In this document: positions 21,853 to 30,220 of the stretch, one piece after another
How positions within the stretch are numbered: the stretch's first letter is position 1
Layout of the letters: each line of letters starts with the position of its first letter
NCBI GenBank assembly: GCA_965219165.1
Contig: CBDCMW010000002.1
Location: 558,001 to 622,000, forward strand
Direction of reading: 5' to 3'
Source of the DNA: Aldehydirespirator sp965219165
Lineage (GTDB): Bacteria > Actinomycetota > Acidimicrobiia > Acidimicrobiales > Aldehydirespiratoraceae
DNA: 64,000 nt
Translations under genes and position numbers: made by a program
Notes under the pieces: generated by a model
Told to the model about the DNA's origin: nothing
Database searches by the model: none
The model's input: the letters and a program-made list of their open reading frames with translations, nothing else

Positions 21853-22788
21853 TCAGCTTGGCGCAGTCGGCGCCGGTGTGCGGGCTGCGGCCTCGTAGGT
21901 GTCGACTACGGCGAGGAAGTTGCGACCGATGGCGCGCCGGGCCTCCGCCGCCGGGATGCGTCCCCGCCAGTAATCCGCGACCGGGTTCCACCAGATCGAG
22001 CGCCCGACGGCGAACCCGCTGAAGCGCTCGGCGCCGGCGCTGCACCGGAACACCCGCCCGAGGTCGGCTATGTCCGCACCTCCACCCAGAACAACGATGC
22101 GGGCCCCGGGCTCTTGAGATCCCACGAGCCCCGCCAGCGAGCGCGCCGCGGCGGTGTTCGGGTGGCCCTCGATCTTCCACAGCGCCGGAGCGATGCCCGA
22201 GCCCAGGATCTCCTCGGCGGCATGGTGCTGGTGGCGGGGCAGCCGCGCCTCTTCCCAGAGCCCGCCCGGCGCAGTGCTCGATGCCTCGGTGGGGGTCGGC
22301 GGGATCAGGAGTTCGAGGAGCAGCCGGGCGCCGGCGCGGCGAACGAGCTCGTCTAGCTCGTGCAGGACAACTAGCTGTTGGCGCTTCTTGGAGGCATGGT
22401 CGGCGGGGTGCCAGCGAAGCAGCACCTTGCCGAAGCCTCCGGACAGCTCGCTGAGTTCCTCGACTAGCTGGCCCGGAGCCGACTCGGGCTGGAGCGTTCG
22501 CCGGCCCGAGGCTTCGAGAGCAATTGCCACCGCGACACCGGCGGCGGAGGCCTCAGCCGTGATGCGATGGTGGCCGCGATCGATCAGGATCGCGGCGTCC
22601 GCGTGCTCGGGGAGGCTGGACAGAGCCACCTCGATGCCCTGCCAGATCATGAGCTTGATTCCGGCTGTCTGCTGGTCCGTGGCCTCGATACCGAGCCGGG
22701 CCAGAGCGCGTTCGAGGCTGTCGCGATGGTCGAAGGCCACCATGTAGCAGGGCGGGTATGCCGCATGAGTTTGATCGCTTATGCTCAT
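21853..22788 (-). CDS. DUF2090-type class I aldolase (probable tagatose/ketose bisphosphate aldolase)
   Basis: 311 residues resembling the C-terminal DUF2090 domain found fused to IolC kinases and related to class I aldolases. Features: MVAFDHRDSLERAL near 16-29, IKLMIWQGIEVAL near 43-55, LLRWHPADHASKK near 141-153, LLLELLIPPTPTEAS near 176-190, a probable Schiff-base Lys in PALWKIEGHP, then ARIVVLGGGAD and FAVGRSIWWNPVADYW phosphate-binding segments. Encoded between an amino-sugar deacetylase/kinase and a PfkB kinase, it most likely cleaves the 1,6-bisphosphate made by that kinase into triose phosphates. Start ATG at 22788 lies only a few bases after a possible -10 on this strand. Confidence 0.78.
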   Translation of the reverse strand: MSISDQTHAAYPPCYMVAFDHRDSLERALARLGIEATDQQTAGIKLMIWQGIEVALSSLPEHADAAILIDRGHHRITAEASAAGVAVAIALEASGRRTLQPESAPGQLVEELSELSGGFGKVLLRWHPADHASKKRQQLVVLHELDELVRRAGARLLLELLIPPTPTEASSTAPGGLWEEARLPRHQHHAAEEILGSGIAPALWKIEGHPNTAAARSLAGLVGSQEPGARIVVLGGGADIADLGRVFRCSAGAERFSGFAVGRSIWWNPVADYWRGRIPAAEARRAIGRNFLAVVDTYEAAARTPAPTAPS

Positions 22789-22803
22789 TTCTGAGGATAT
22801 AAT
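22780..22803 (+). promoter_or_regulatory. promoter and candidate DeoR operator between aldolase and PfkB kinase
   Basis: TATAAT at 22798-22803 is a perfect -10 for the plus-strand kinase gene, with TATGCTCA (22780-22787) exactly 10 bases upstream of it. The same arrangement, TATGCTTA-N10-TATAAT, precedes the SIS-domain gene at 24806-24829. The -35 is weak. The opposite strand also reads TATTAT here and could serve the aldolase gene. Confidence 0.6.
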
Positions 22804-22824
22804 AGTGTCGGCGTCAGGAGAGTC

Positions 22825-23775
22825 GTGCGGCTGGTGTGCGTGTGCCCCAACCCGGCCATCGACCACACGATGGTCGTGCCCCGTCTGGATGGTGATGAGA
22901 CCGTCCGTGCCGTCGAGAGCTTGACGACCGCGGGCGGCAAGGGCCTCAATGTCGCTCGATTCGCCCGCGGCTTCGGAGCGCGAGCGACGGCGGTCACTTG
23001 GCTTGGAGAGTTGGGCGCCGAGTTCATGCACGCCCTCGCGAGGAGGGACGGCCTGGATCTCGTCGCTGCGGCCGTGGCGCCCGGGCTGCCGGTTCGCGTG
23101 TGCCCCGTGCTGGTCTCGGCGGCCGACGGTTCCGTCCTGGTTGCGAGCGATCCCATCTCGGCGGTCGACTCTGCCACTTGGGCGAACTTCGTCGATCGCG
23201 CTGGGCGCGAGGCCGCCGCCGCCGACGCCGTGTGCGTCTCGGGGAGCTTCCCGCGGGTCGCTGGCCTTGACCCGGTCCGGTCGTTGCTTTCGGCGGTCGA
23301 TACGGCCGCGCCGCTGTGGGTCGACACGTCGGGCGACGCCCTCGTGGCGACGGCAGAGGCCTTCCCGGCGGCCGGGCTGAAGATCAATCTGGCCGAAGCC
23401 GGAGCGCTCGTGGGCGAAGCTGGGGCCGGCCACCGGTCATCCGCCCGCGACCGGGCCTTGTCCGCGGCGCGAACCCTGAGCGGCGGTCGGCGCGACGTGG
23501 TGGTCACCGCGGGCCGCGCTGGCGCCGCCGAGGCGTCGGCGTCGGGCCTGCGATGGCAGGATGCGCCGGTTGTCGAGGCCAGGAATCCGGCGGGCAGCGG
23601 CGACGCCTTCATGGCCGGATACCTCTGCGCGGGCCAAGCGTTGCTGGGCGCGGTGGCCGATCGGCTGCGGGCGGGCGTGATGGCCGGAGCGGTCAACGCC
23701 GGCTCGTGGACTCCGGCCGCTGCCGCGGCGACGGTGGCGAGCCTGGCCGCCGAGGTCCCGGACCCAGGGCGGTGA
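22825..23775 (+). CDS. PfkB-family kinase, probable tagatose-6-phosphate or 1-phosphofructokinase type
   Basis: 316 residues. PfkB signatures: VCPNPAIDHTMVV near 6-18 (the NPAxD start of the tagatose-6-P/fructose-1-P kinase subgroup), TTAGGKGLNVARFARGFG near 34-51, VCVSGSFPRV, a LKINLAEAGALVG substrate/phosphate segment, and the catalytic NPAGSGDAFMAGYL near 254-267 with Asp as base. In this cluster it would phosphorylate tagatose-6-phosphate to the 1,6-bisphosphate for the neighbouring aldolase. GTG start 22825 follows AGGAG at 22816-22820. It is divergent from the aldolase and convergent with the DeoR gene. Confidence 0.86.
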   Translation: MRLVCVCPNPAIDHTMVVPRLDGDETVRAVESLTTAGGKGLNVARFARGFGARATAVTWLGELGAEFMHALARRDGLDLVAAAVAPGLPVRVCPVLVSAADGSVLVASDPISAVDSATWANFVDRAGREAAAADAVCVSGSFPRVAGLDPVRSLLSAVDTAAPLWVDTSGDALVATAEAFPAAGLKINLAEAGALVGEAGAGHRSSARDRALSAARTLSGGRRDVVVTAGRAGAAEASASGLRWQDAPVVEARNPAGSGDAFMAGYLCAGQALLGAVADRLRAGVMAGAVNAGSWTPAAAAATVASLAAEVPDPGR

Positions 23776-23849
23776 CGGCTCGCCGGGACCGCTCCCGATT
23801 GATGTCGAGGGCTAGGCGGGGCGCAGTGGTCGCAGCCCCGCGGTCCTGC

Positions 23850-24602
23850 TCACGGTCTTGCGACCGCGACTCCTAGGGCGCCTAGACGGCCCAGCTCCTC
23901 ATCTTCGGATTCGGCGTCGGTGATCAACAGGTCGATCGCGGTGGCCGGCCCGATGGATATGGGGGCAGTGCGGCCAAGCTTGTGAGCTTCCGCGACCACG
24001 ACGAGCCGAGGGGCCACCTCCACCACGACACGGTCGGTGCTGGCTTCGGGAGCGAACGCGTTGGACAGGCCAGAGGCCGCGGAGACGCCTTGCACGCTCA
24101 TGAGCGCCACCTCGAAGGGCACCTGCCGTAGGGTGGTCTCCGTGATGGGGCCGATGAGGGACATCTCACCCTTGCGGAAGGCGCCACCCGTCATCACGAT
24201 ATTGACGCCGCGGGCGGGGGCGAGTTCGGACGCGACGTTGTGCGCGTTGGTGATAACGGTCAGCTCGCGTCTGTCGAGGAGGCACTCGGCCACGCAGGCC
24301 ATGGTGGACCCGCTGCCGATGAAGATCGTGGCGCCCTCGTAGATCTCTTCGGCGGCACGCCTTGCGAGGGCCACCTTGGCGGCCGCGTTCTCACGTCGGC
24401 GTGAAATCACCGGCGGCTCGGTGTCCTCGCTGAAGGTCACGCCCCCGTGCATCCGCTTGAGCCCCGATGCACCGCTCAGCTCCTGCAGGTCGCGCCGTAT
24501 GGTGGCTTCGCTGACCCCGAGTTGCTCGGCCAGCCGCCTGACGGTCATCTGCCCGTGCTCCCGCAGGAGGTCTTGTAGCGCTTCTTGACGCGCACCCTTC
24601 AT
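23850..24602 (-). CDS. DeoR-family sugar-phosphate-responsive transcriptional regulator
   Basis: 250 residues. N-terminal DeoR HTH (about 5-60): EALQDLLREHGQMTVRRLAEQLGVSEATIRRDL, then LKRMHGGV. C-terminal DeoR sensor domain with IFIGSGSTMACVAECL, VITNAHNVASELA, VMTGGAFRKGEMSLIGP and LVVVAEAHKLGR, which bind a sugar phosphate. The ATG at 24602 is chosen because GGAG is six bases upstream and the HTH follows immediately. It lies inside the amino-sugar cluster, divergent from the SIS/ABC transporter operon, so it is the likely local repressor; the repeated TATGCT(C/T)A-N10-TATAAT sites are candidate operators. Confidence 0.9.
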   Translation of the reverse strand: MKGARQEALQDLLREHGQMTVRRLAEQLGVSEATIRRDLQELSGASGLKRMHGGVTFSEDTEPPVISRRRENAAAKVALARRAAEEIYEGATIFIGSGSTMACVAECLLDRRELTVITNAHNVASELAPARGVNIVMTGGAFRKGEMSLIGPITETTLRQVPFEVALMSVQGVSAASGLSNAFAPEASTDRVVVEVAPRLVVVAEAHKLGRTAPISIGPATAIDLLITDAESEDEELGRLGALGVAVARP

Positions 24603-24800
24603 TAACGGCTCCGCGGTTGACTCGATCCGGCGTTGGAGAGTTTCCAGTATGGCACGGCGAGTTCGGCGCAAGAGGCCCAATAGCGGGCGCGGACGGCAGG
24701 ACGCATCGACTCCGAGGCCGAGAAGGCGGGCCCGGCGCTGTTCATCGATCCTCCGACACGCTCGAAGCGGCCCGGCAAGCGGCAGTCTGATCGGATCTGC

Positions 24801-24829
24801 TTGACTATGCTTAGATAGTGAATTATAAT
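24801..24829 (+). promoter_or_regulatory. strong promoter of the SIS/ABC transporter operon, leaderless
   Basis: TTGACT (24801-24806), a 17-base spacer and TATAAT (24824-24829) form a near-consensus promoter. The first in-frame ATG is at 24836, about where transcription would begin, implying a leaderless mRNA. TATGCTTA (24806-24813) overlaps the -35 and recurs at 22780 with the same 10-base distance to TATAAT. Confidence 0.72.
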
Positions 24830-24835
24830 GCTCGA

Positions 24836-25702
24836 ATGAATGTGACTCGTGCAGAGATTGGAACCCAGCCGTCAGTCTGGTCCGACCCCCGCGTCCTGCA
24901 GATTGCGGGCGAGCTGCCCGGGAGCGGAGCTCGGGTCGGAGTCATCGGCTGTGGAACCTCATTGTATGTGGCACAGTCCTACGCGGCCTATCGAGAAGCG
25001 TCGGGCCACGGGCTGACCGACGCGTTTGCCGCGTCGCTGGCCCCGGCGCGCGATTGGGACTTCCTGATAGCACTGTCGCGGTCCGGGGCCACGACCGAAG
25101 TGCTCGCAGCCCTTCGCGCATCCACTGCGGGCAAGACCATTGCGCTGACGGCGTCAGAGCACAGCCCAATCTCGTCCGAGGTCGACCTGACCTTGGCCGC
25201 TCCCTTCGCAGACGAGCGGTCCGTCGTGCAGACCCGCTTCGCTACGACGGCGCTCATCGCGCTGCTGGCCAGCGTCGACTACCCGATCGACCGGGCTCTG
25301 GCCGACGGATCGAGCAGAGCTGCCGCCCTGCCCGCGTCGGCGTCGGACGGACGATCGCACTTCGTGTTCGTCGGGGCGGGATGGACGTACGGAATCGCGA
25401 ACGAAGCGGCGCTGAAGTTGCGGGAGATGGCCCATTGCTGGGCTGAGTCGTATCCGGCCATGGAGTACCGCCACGGGCCGATCTCCGTGGCTCGCGCTGA
25501 GACGCTCGTCTGGGGGTTTGGAACGAGGGACGAGTCGCTGATCGGAACCGTCGTCTCGACTGGCGCGACCGTGCACTGGCCCGACTCCGATCCACTGGCC
25601 TCGCTGGTGGAGGTCCAGCGTCTGGGTCTGCTCCTGGCGGCTCGGGGCGACCACGATCCCGACAGTCCCAGACACCTGAACAGATCGGTGATTCTCGGCT
25701 AG
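24836..25702 (+). CDS. tandem SIS-domain sugar isomerase/deaminase (AgaS-like)
   Basis: 288 residues with two SIS domains like the isomerase half of GlmS and like AgaS. First SIS: GVIGCGTSLYVAQSYAAYRE and DFLIALSRSGATTEVLAAL; second: FVGAGWTYGIANEAALKLRE followed by ESYPAMEYRHGPIS, with the conserved Glu and His. AgaS-type enzymes turn galactosamine-6-phosphate into tagatose-6-phosphate plus ammonia, fitting the kinase and aldolase next door; a GlcN-6-P deaminase role is the alternative. An upstream GTG at 24818 is rejected as start because the promoter -10 (24824-24829) lies inside that extension, so ATG 24836 with a leaderless message is preferred. First gene of the transporter operon. Confidence 0.85.
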   Translation: MNVTRAEIGTQPSVWSDPRVLQIAGELPGSGARVGVIGCGTSLYVAQSYAAYREASGHGLTDAFAASLAPARDWDFLIALSRSGATTEVLAALRASTAGKTIALTASEHSPISSEVDLTLAAPFADERSVVQTRFATTALIALLASVDYPIDRALADGSSRAAALPASASDGRSHFVFVGAGWTYGIANEAALKLREMAHCWAESYPAMEYRHGPISVARAETLVWGFGTRDESLIGTVVSTGATVHWPDSDPLASLVEVQRLGLLLAARGDHDPDSPRHLNRSVILG

Positions 25703-25763
25703 TTCGGCCACAGTCGTATTGGGCACCCTGCCCTTGCGTGACCCAAGAGGGAGGAAACCTACA

Positions 25764-27152
25764 ATGAAAGAGAGAATGAGAGTCAGACACAGAGGCCGGT
25801 CGCTCTGGCGATTCCTGGCTCTGTTGTTGACTGTGGCAATGATTGCCGGAGCCTGCGGCGACGATGAATCACCGGCCGTTGATCAGCCAGACGATCGCGA
25901 TGCACCGGCTGCGGCGCCGGATGAGCCTGAGGCGCCGGCTGAGCCTGAGGCGCCGGCTGAGCCTTCCACGATCCGGTATTTTTCGATGTGGAGGGAGGGC
26001 GAGTCCCAGCAGCTGGTCCTGCAGGGAATGATCGATTCCTTCGAAGCGGCCACCGGCCACACCGTGGATGTGCAGTGGGCCGGCCGTGACGTCCTCACCA
26101 CCGTTCGAGCCGCGGTGTCGGCCGGAGACTCCGTCGACCTTGTCGATCTGGACGGCGAGGCGGGGATCGGAGCGCTCGTCAAGACCGGCGAGACGGTTTC
26201 GCTCGCCGATGTGCTTGATATGACGATCCCGGGCGAGGACGCCACCGTCGCAGACGTGATCCCGTCGGAGTTCCTCGACATCTACGCCATCGACGGCGAG
26301 CCGCACATGATTCCCTACGAGGTGATTTCCTCAGGCATCCACTACGACGGTCGCCAACTGGCCGAGCTCGGAATCGATCCTCCCACCACATGGGACGACT
26401 TCATCGCGGCCAGCCTTGCCAGCGGCGGCAACGCCGTCCAGCACGACGGGCTCGTCAACTTCTACAACGCTTACTGGCTGTACTGGCTTATCGTGCGCCA
26501 CGGCGGGCCCGGCGCGTTCCACGCCGCCGCGTCGGATCAGACGGGCGAAGGCTGGCGGTCCGAGCCGATCCAGCGGGCCGTTGCCGACCTGGTGGAGCTG
26601 GTCGAGTCGGGGGCCCTGGCCGAGGGCTACGATGGAAGCAACTGGCCGCTCTCGCAGCAGGCATGGGCCGCAGGCGACGGGACGTTCAACATCAACGGAA
26701 CCTGGCTGGCGGACGAGACGTCGAGCTACACGCCGCAGGAGTTCGACTACCGGATGCTGTCGTTCCCGACCGTCGACGGCGGCCACGAGTCTGCCGAGCT
26801 CTACCAGATCGGTTGGGCCGTTCCGACCGCGAGCGAGGAGCCGGAGGTGGTGAAGCAGTTCATCGCATACGCGCTCCAGCGGGACCGCTTGGCCGGCATC
26901 GCGTTGGTCGCCAAGAACCTCACTCCCCGCAGCGACATCGGCGTTCCGCCCGACATCCAGGATGCGGCCGACATCTTCGCGGCCAATCCGGAGGTGCATC
27001 GCCCCTACGACGGAGTGCCAGGCGACTATCCCGAGTACTGGTCGACGGTGTTCCTGCCGCTCGACGATCAGCTCTTCTTCGGGCAGATCAGCGGCGAGGA
27101 GTTCATCGACCGGATCGCGGCGGACACCGCCGAGTTCTGGGCCAACCAGTAG
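25764..27152 (+). CDS. ABC transporter sugar-binding lipoprotein
   Basis: 462 residues. Family 1 extracellular solute-binding protein for sugars. Signal: basic MKERMRVRHRGR, hydrophobic FLALLLTVAMIAG, lipobox ending A-G-A-C at the Cys that would be lipidated. A flexible acidic/Pro linker with repeated PEAPAE units follows, then the binding domain (IRYFSMWREGESQQLVLQGM). ATG 25764 follows GGGAGG by 8 bases. The two permeases and ATPase follow, and the SIS gene precedes it, so amino sugars are the likely cargo. Confidence 0.93.
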   Translation: MKERMRVRHRGRSLWRFLALLLTVAMIAGACGDDESPAVDQPDDRDAPAAAPDEPEAPAEPEAPAEPSTIRYFSMWREGESQQLVLQGMIDSFEAATGHTVDVQWAGRDVLTTVRAAVSAGDSVDLVDLDGEAGIGALVKTGETVSLADVLDMTIPGEDATVADVIPSEFLDIYAIDGEPHMIPYEVISSGIHYDGRQLAELGIDPPTTWDDFIAASLASGGNAVQHDGLVNFYNAYWLYWLIVRHGGPGAFHAAASDQTGEGWRSEPIQRAVADLVELVESGALAEGYDGSNWPLSQQAWAAGDGTFNINGTWLADETSSYTPQEFDYRMLSFPTVDGGHESAELYQIGWAVPTASEEPEVVKQFIAYALQRDRLAGIALVAKNLTPRSDIGVPPDIQDAADIFAANPEVHRPYDGVPGDYPEYWSTVFLPLDDQLFFGQISGEEFIDRIAADTAEFWANQ

Positions 27153-27198
27153 TCCAGCAATCCACCATCGCGGCCAGAGCGACTCGTCCGTGACAACG

Positions 27199-28152
27199 AT
27201 GGTCAAGGCCGGAAGCAAGACTGCTCTCAGGCGCGGCAGGCCCGACTCGGCGCGTAGTGTGCTGCGCGGCAAGTCGGGTCGCCTCGTCGGCGCCTTCATT
27301 GCTCCGGCCTTGACCATCTACCTTCTGATCATCGTCGCGCCCGCGATCGGAACGATCTGGATCAGCTTCAACAAGTGGAAGGGGATCGGCGATGAGGCCA
27401 AGTATGTGGGGACCGACAACTACGAGCAGTTGTGGCGCAACGACGTCTTCCGCGGTTCCTTCCAGCGAACGCTGATAGTCCTCGTGATCGGCGGCATCGC
27501 CGTCTTCGTCTGCGGGTTCGTATTCACCATGCTGCTTCGAGAGATGCGGGCGAAGAGGTTCATTCGTGCCGTGATCTTCTTCCCGAACGTGGTTCCGCCC
27601 GTGGCGCTCGCCATCGCCTGGGGCGTGCTGCTGGCTCCTCGGAACGGGCTCCTGAACGGGTCCCTCGAGGCCGTCGGCCTGTCGGCGGCCACTAGGACGT
27701 GGCTGGCGCCCGACTTCATGTTCAAGTCGATTGTCGCGGGCCTGGTGTGGATCTACACCGGGCTGTTCACCACCATCCTGATGGCCGGGGTGGATCGCAT
27801 TCCGGCGTACTACTACGAGGCGGCCGATCTCGAGGGCGCCTCGCCGCGGCAGAAGTTGACCCGCGTCACCATTCCGCTGACATGGGACGTGCTGAGCGTG
27901 GCCGCCGTGCTGTGGGTGATAGTCGCCATCAAGACCTTCGAGTTCATCTACGCGTTCGGCGGCGCGGGCACGGATCCGTCGGTGGCCTCGTGGACGCTTC
28001 CCGTCCACCTTTATGTGGTGGCTCTCGGGAATCGCAGCCCGATCTACGCGCTGGGCCAGGGCAGCGCCATCGCCGTCATAATGGTGGCCCTCGTAGGAGT
28101 GCTGATCGTGCTGACGCGCCGCATCATGCGACGAGCGGTCGTGGAGTTCTGA
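27199..28152 (+). CDS. sugar ABC transporter permease (MalF type)
   Basis: 317 residues, about six membrane helices beginning VGAFIAPALTIYLLIIVAPA; inner-membrane channel half. The permease EAA loop that contacts the ATPase reads YYYEAADLEGASPRQKLTRVTIP. The start is either GTG 27190 or ATG 27199; no clear ribosome site separates them. Follows the binding protein by about 40 bases and is 2 bases from the second permease. Confidence 0.92.
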   Translation: MVKAGSKTALRRGRPDSARSVLRGKSGRLVGAFIAPALTIYLLIIVAPAIGTIWISFNKWKGIGDEAKYVGTDNYEQLWRNDVFRGSFQRTLIVLVIGGIAVFVCGFVFTMLLREMRAKRFIRAVIFFPNVVPPVALAIAWGVLLAPRNGLLNGSLEAVGLSAATRTWLAPDFMFKSIVAGLVWIYTGLFTTILMAGVDRIPAYYYEAADLEGASPRQKLTRVTIPLTWDVLSVAAVLWVIVAIKTFEFIYAFGGAGTDPSVASWTLPVHLYVVALGNRSPIYALGQGSAIAVIMVALVGVLIVLTRRIMRRAVVEF

Positions 28153-28154
28153 CC

Positions 28155-29027
28155 ATGGGCGAGGCAACGGAGCAGTTCGCGGTCACTCCGTTGCTGAAGG
28201 TCCGCCGCGGGCTGGTGCGCGGCGCGGGGAACGTCTTCGTGTGGTGGTGGGTGATCTTCAGCTTCGCCATGCTCATGTGGCTCGTCGTCGCGGCCTTCAA
28301 GCGCAACGACACTGTGTTCCGGGAGCTGTTCGCCCCGCCGAGGAGCCTCAACCTCAGGAACTTCGGCGACGCCTGGGGACTGCTCAATCTCACCCGCACA
28401 TCGTTGAACACGCTGCTGACGGTCGGAGTCGGGACATTCGTGACGATGGCCTTGGCCGCCCCGGCCGCCTACGCGCTCAGCCGCATCCACTTCCGAGGGG
28501 CGAGCGCCCTCACCGCGTTCTTCGCGCTCGGGATAAGCATTCCGATGCATTCGATCATCATTCCGCTATTCATCGGCCTCTCGAAGACGGGGCTGTCCAA
28601 CAGCCTGCTCGGTCTGACCCTGGCCTATGTGGGAGTCTCGGTACCGTTCGCGGTCTTCCTGATGACCGGCTTCTTCAGGTCACTGCCGACCGAGCTTGAG
28701 GAGGCCGCGGCCATGGAGGGCGCCGGGCCGGTTCGGATCTTCCTGTCGGTGATGCTTCCGCTGGCCAGACCGGGCATGGTCGCGACGTCCATCATCGTCG
28801 CAATCGGCCTGTGGAACGAGTTCCTGCTCGCCTTGACGCTCACCTTCGACGAGGAAAAGCGAACGCTTGGGGTGGGGCTTCTCAATACATACGGCGCCAT
28901 GAGGTACACCTCGAACTGGGTCGGGCTGTTCGCGGCGGTCGTCATAATGCTGGTGCCGCTGATGGTGCTGTACGCCTGGATGTCGCGCCGGATCATCGAG
29001 GGTCTGACGGTTGGAGCCACGAAGTAG
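28155..29027 (+). CDS. sugar ABC transporter permease (MalG type)
   Basis: 290 residues with about six membrane helices; the first (VWWWVIFSFAMLMWLVVAAF) follows a basic N-terminus. EAA loop: ELEEAAAMEGAGPVRIFLSV. Pairs with the preceding permease as the second half of the channel. ATG at 28155, two bases after the previous stop, implies coupled translation. Confidence 0.92.
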   Translation: MGEATEQFAVTPLLKVRRGLVRGAGNVFVWWWVIFSFAMLMWLVVAAFKRNDTVFRELFAPPRSLNLRNFGDAWGLLNLTRTSLNTLLTVGVGTFVTMALAAPAAYALSRIHFRGASALTAFFALGISIPMHSIIIPLFIGLSKTGLSNSLLGLTLAYVGVSVPFAVFLMTGFFRSLPTELEEAAAMEGAGPVRIFLSVMLPLARPGMVATSIIVAIGLWNEFLLALTLTFDEEKRTLGVGLLNTYGAMRYTSNWVGLFAAVVIMLVPLMVLYAWMSRRIIEGLTVGATK

Positions 29028-29055
29028 GACGACGAGGTAAGACTGGGACGGTGCC

Positions 29056-30165
29056 ATGGCGTCGGTAACTCTGGAAGGAATAACGAAGCGCTTTGCCGAT
29101 GACAGCCCCGAGGCGCTGTCGACGGTGAGCCTGAACATCGACGACGGAGAGTTCATCGTTCTTGTCGGTCCGAGCGGCTGCGGCAAGACCACCCTGCTGC
29201 GGATCGTGGCCGGACTCGAGTCGGCCAGCGAGGGCCGCGTCCTGCTCGACGGCGCCGACATCTCCGGCGTCCGGCCCGGGGACCGCAACATCGCCATGGT
29301 GTTCCAGAACTACGCGCTCTTCCCGCATCTGACCGTGGCCGAGAACATCGGCTTCGGGCTGCGCATCCGGGGCGCCTCGAAGGCCGAGAGGCGCCCGAGG
29401 GTGGCTGAGGCGGCTCGACTGCTGGGACTCGAGGAGTTTCTGGATCGCCGTCCCGGCGAGTTGTCCGGCGGGCAGCGGCAGCGGGTCGCGATGGGCCGGG
29501 CCATCGTGCGCAACCCTGCGGTGTTCTTGATGGACGAGCCGCTGTCGAATCTTGACGCGAAGCTCCGAGTAGAGATGCGGGCCGAGATCTCCCGGCTCCA
29601 GAGAGCCCTGGCCGCAACCACGATCTATGTCACCCATGACCAGACAGAGGCGATGACGATGGGGGACCGTGTGGTGGTGCTCGACCAGGGCGTGGTGCAG
29701 CAGGTCGCAGGGCCGGCCGAGCTGTACCAGAGCCCGGCCAACGTGTTCGTGGCCCGGTTCATCGGGGCGCCGATGATGAACCTGCTCCACGGCACTTGGA
29801 GGAACGGCGTCCTGTACGTCGCGGACCGGCCGGTGACAGAGGAGGGCAGGCGGAACGTACAGTGCGATGACGGCAAGGTATTGCTCGGGGCTCGACCCGA
29901 ACACGTACGGATAGTTCCGTCCTCCGGCCGCGAGGCCGTCATCACCGGTCGGGTTGTGTTGGTCGAGCACCTCGGCAAGGAGGCGCAGGTCCACTTGGAT
30001 GTGGACGGCACGGTGACTGCCAGCGAGGGCCGGCCCTTCGTCGCGACCGTCGATCCCGCCGATTCGCCAGATCAAGGAGCCAAGGTCGGCATCGGGCTCG
30101 ACCTCAGAATGATGCACTTCTTCGACCCTGAGTCCGGAGCGTCGCTGCGCTCGCATCGAGATTGA
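29056..30165 (+). CDS. sugar ABC transporter ATPase (MsmK/UgpC type)
   Basis: 369 residues. Walker A GPSGCGKTTLLRI near 36-48, Q-loop MVFQNYALFPHLTVAEN, signature LSGGQRQRVAMGRAI, Walker B FLMDEPLSNLD, switch His THDQTEAM. The C-terminal about 130 residues form the OB/TOBE regulatory domain of the MalK/UgpC group, including GARPEHVRI. In actinobacteria such ATPases can serve several importers; here it is the last gene of the operon with the matching binding protein and permeases. Confidence 0.94.
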   Translation: MASVTLEGITKRFADDSPEALSTVSLNIDDGEFIVLVGPSGCGKTTLLRIVAGLESASEGRVLLDGADISGVRPGDRNIAMVFQNYALFPHLTVAENIGFGLRIRGASKAERRPRVAEAARLLGLEEFLDRRPGELSGGQRQRVAMGRAIVRNPAVFLMDEPLSNLDAKLRVEMRAEISRLQRALAATTIYVTHDQTEAMTMGDRVVVLDQGVVQQVAGPAELYQSPANVFVARFIGAPMMNLLHGTWRNGVLYVADRPVTEEGRRNVQCDDGKVLLGARPEHVRIVPSSGREAVITGRVVLVEHLGKEAQVHLDVDGTVTASEGRPFVATVDPADSPDQGAKVGIGLDLRMMHFFDPESGASLRSHRD

Positions 30166-30220
30166 CGAGATTGATTGTCGCCCAGCGGCGAGCGGCTCCG
30201 AATCTCTGGCGTCGGTGGGC

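Noticed and set aside
21848..22180. N-terminal extension of the deacetylase-kinase fusion overlapping the aldolase
   Set aside because: Arg/Gly/His-rich shadow sequence; NagA homology starts at ATG 21847.
22789..23433. Long N-terminal extension of the DUF2090 aldolase running antisense through the PfkB gene
   Set aside because: The extension is low-complexity and overlaps a clear gene and its promoter; the family begins at ATG 22788.
23850..24680. Longer DeoR start at 24680
   Set aside because: The extra 26 residues lack family sequence, while ATG 24602 has a GGAG at proper spacing and leads straight into the HTH.
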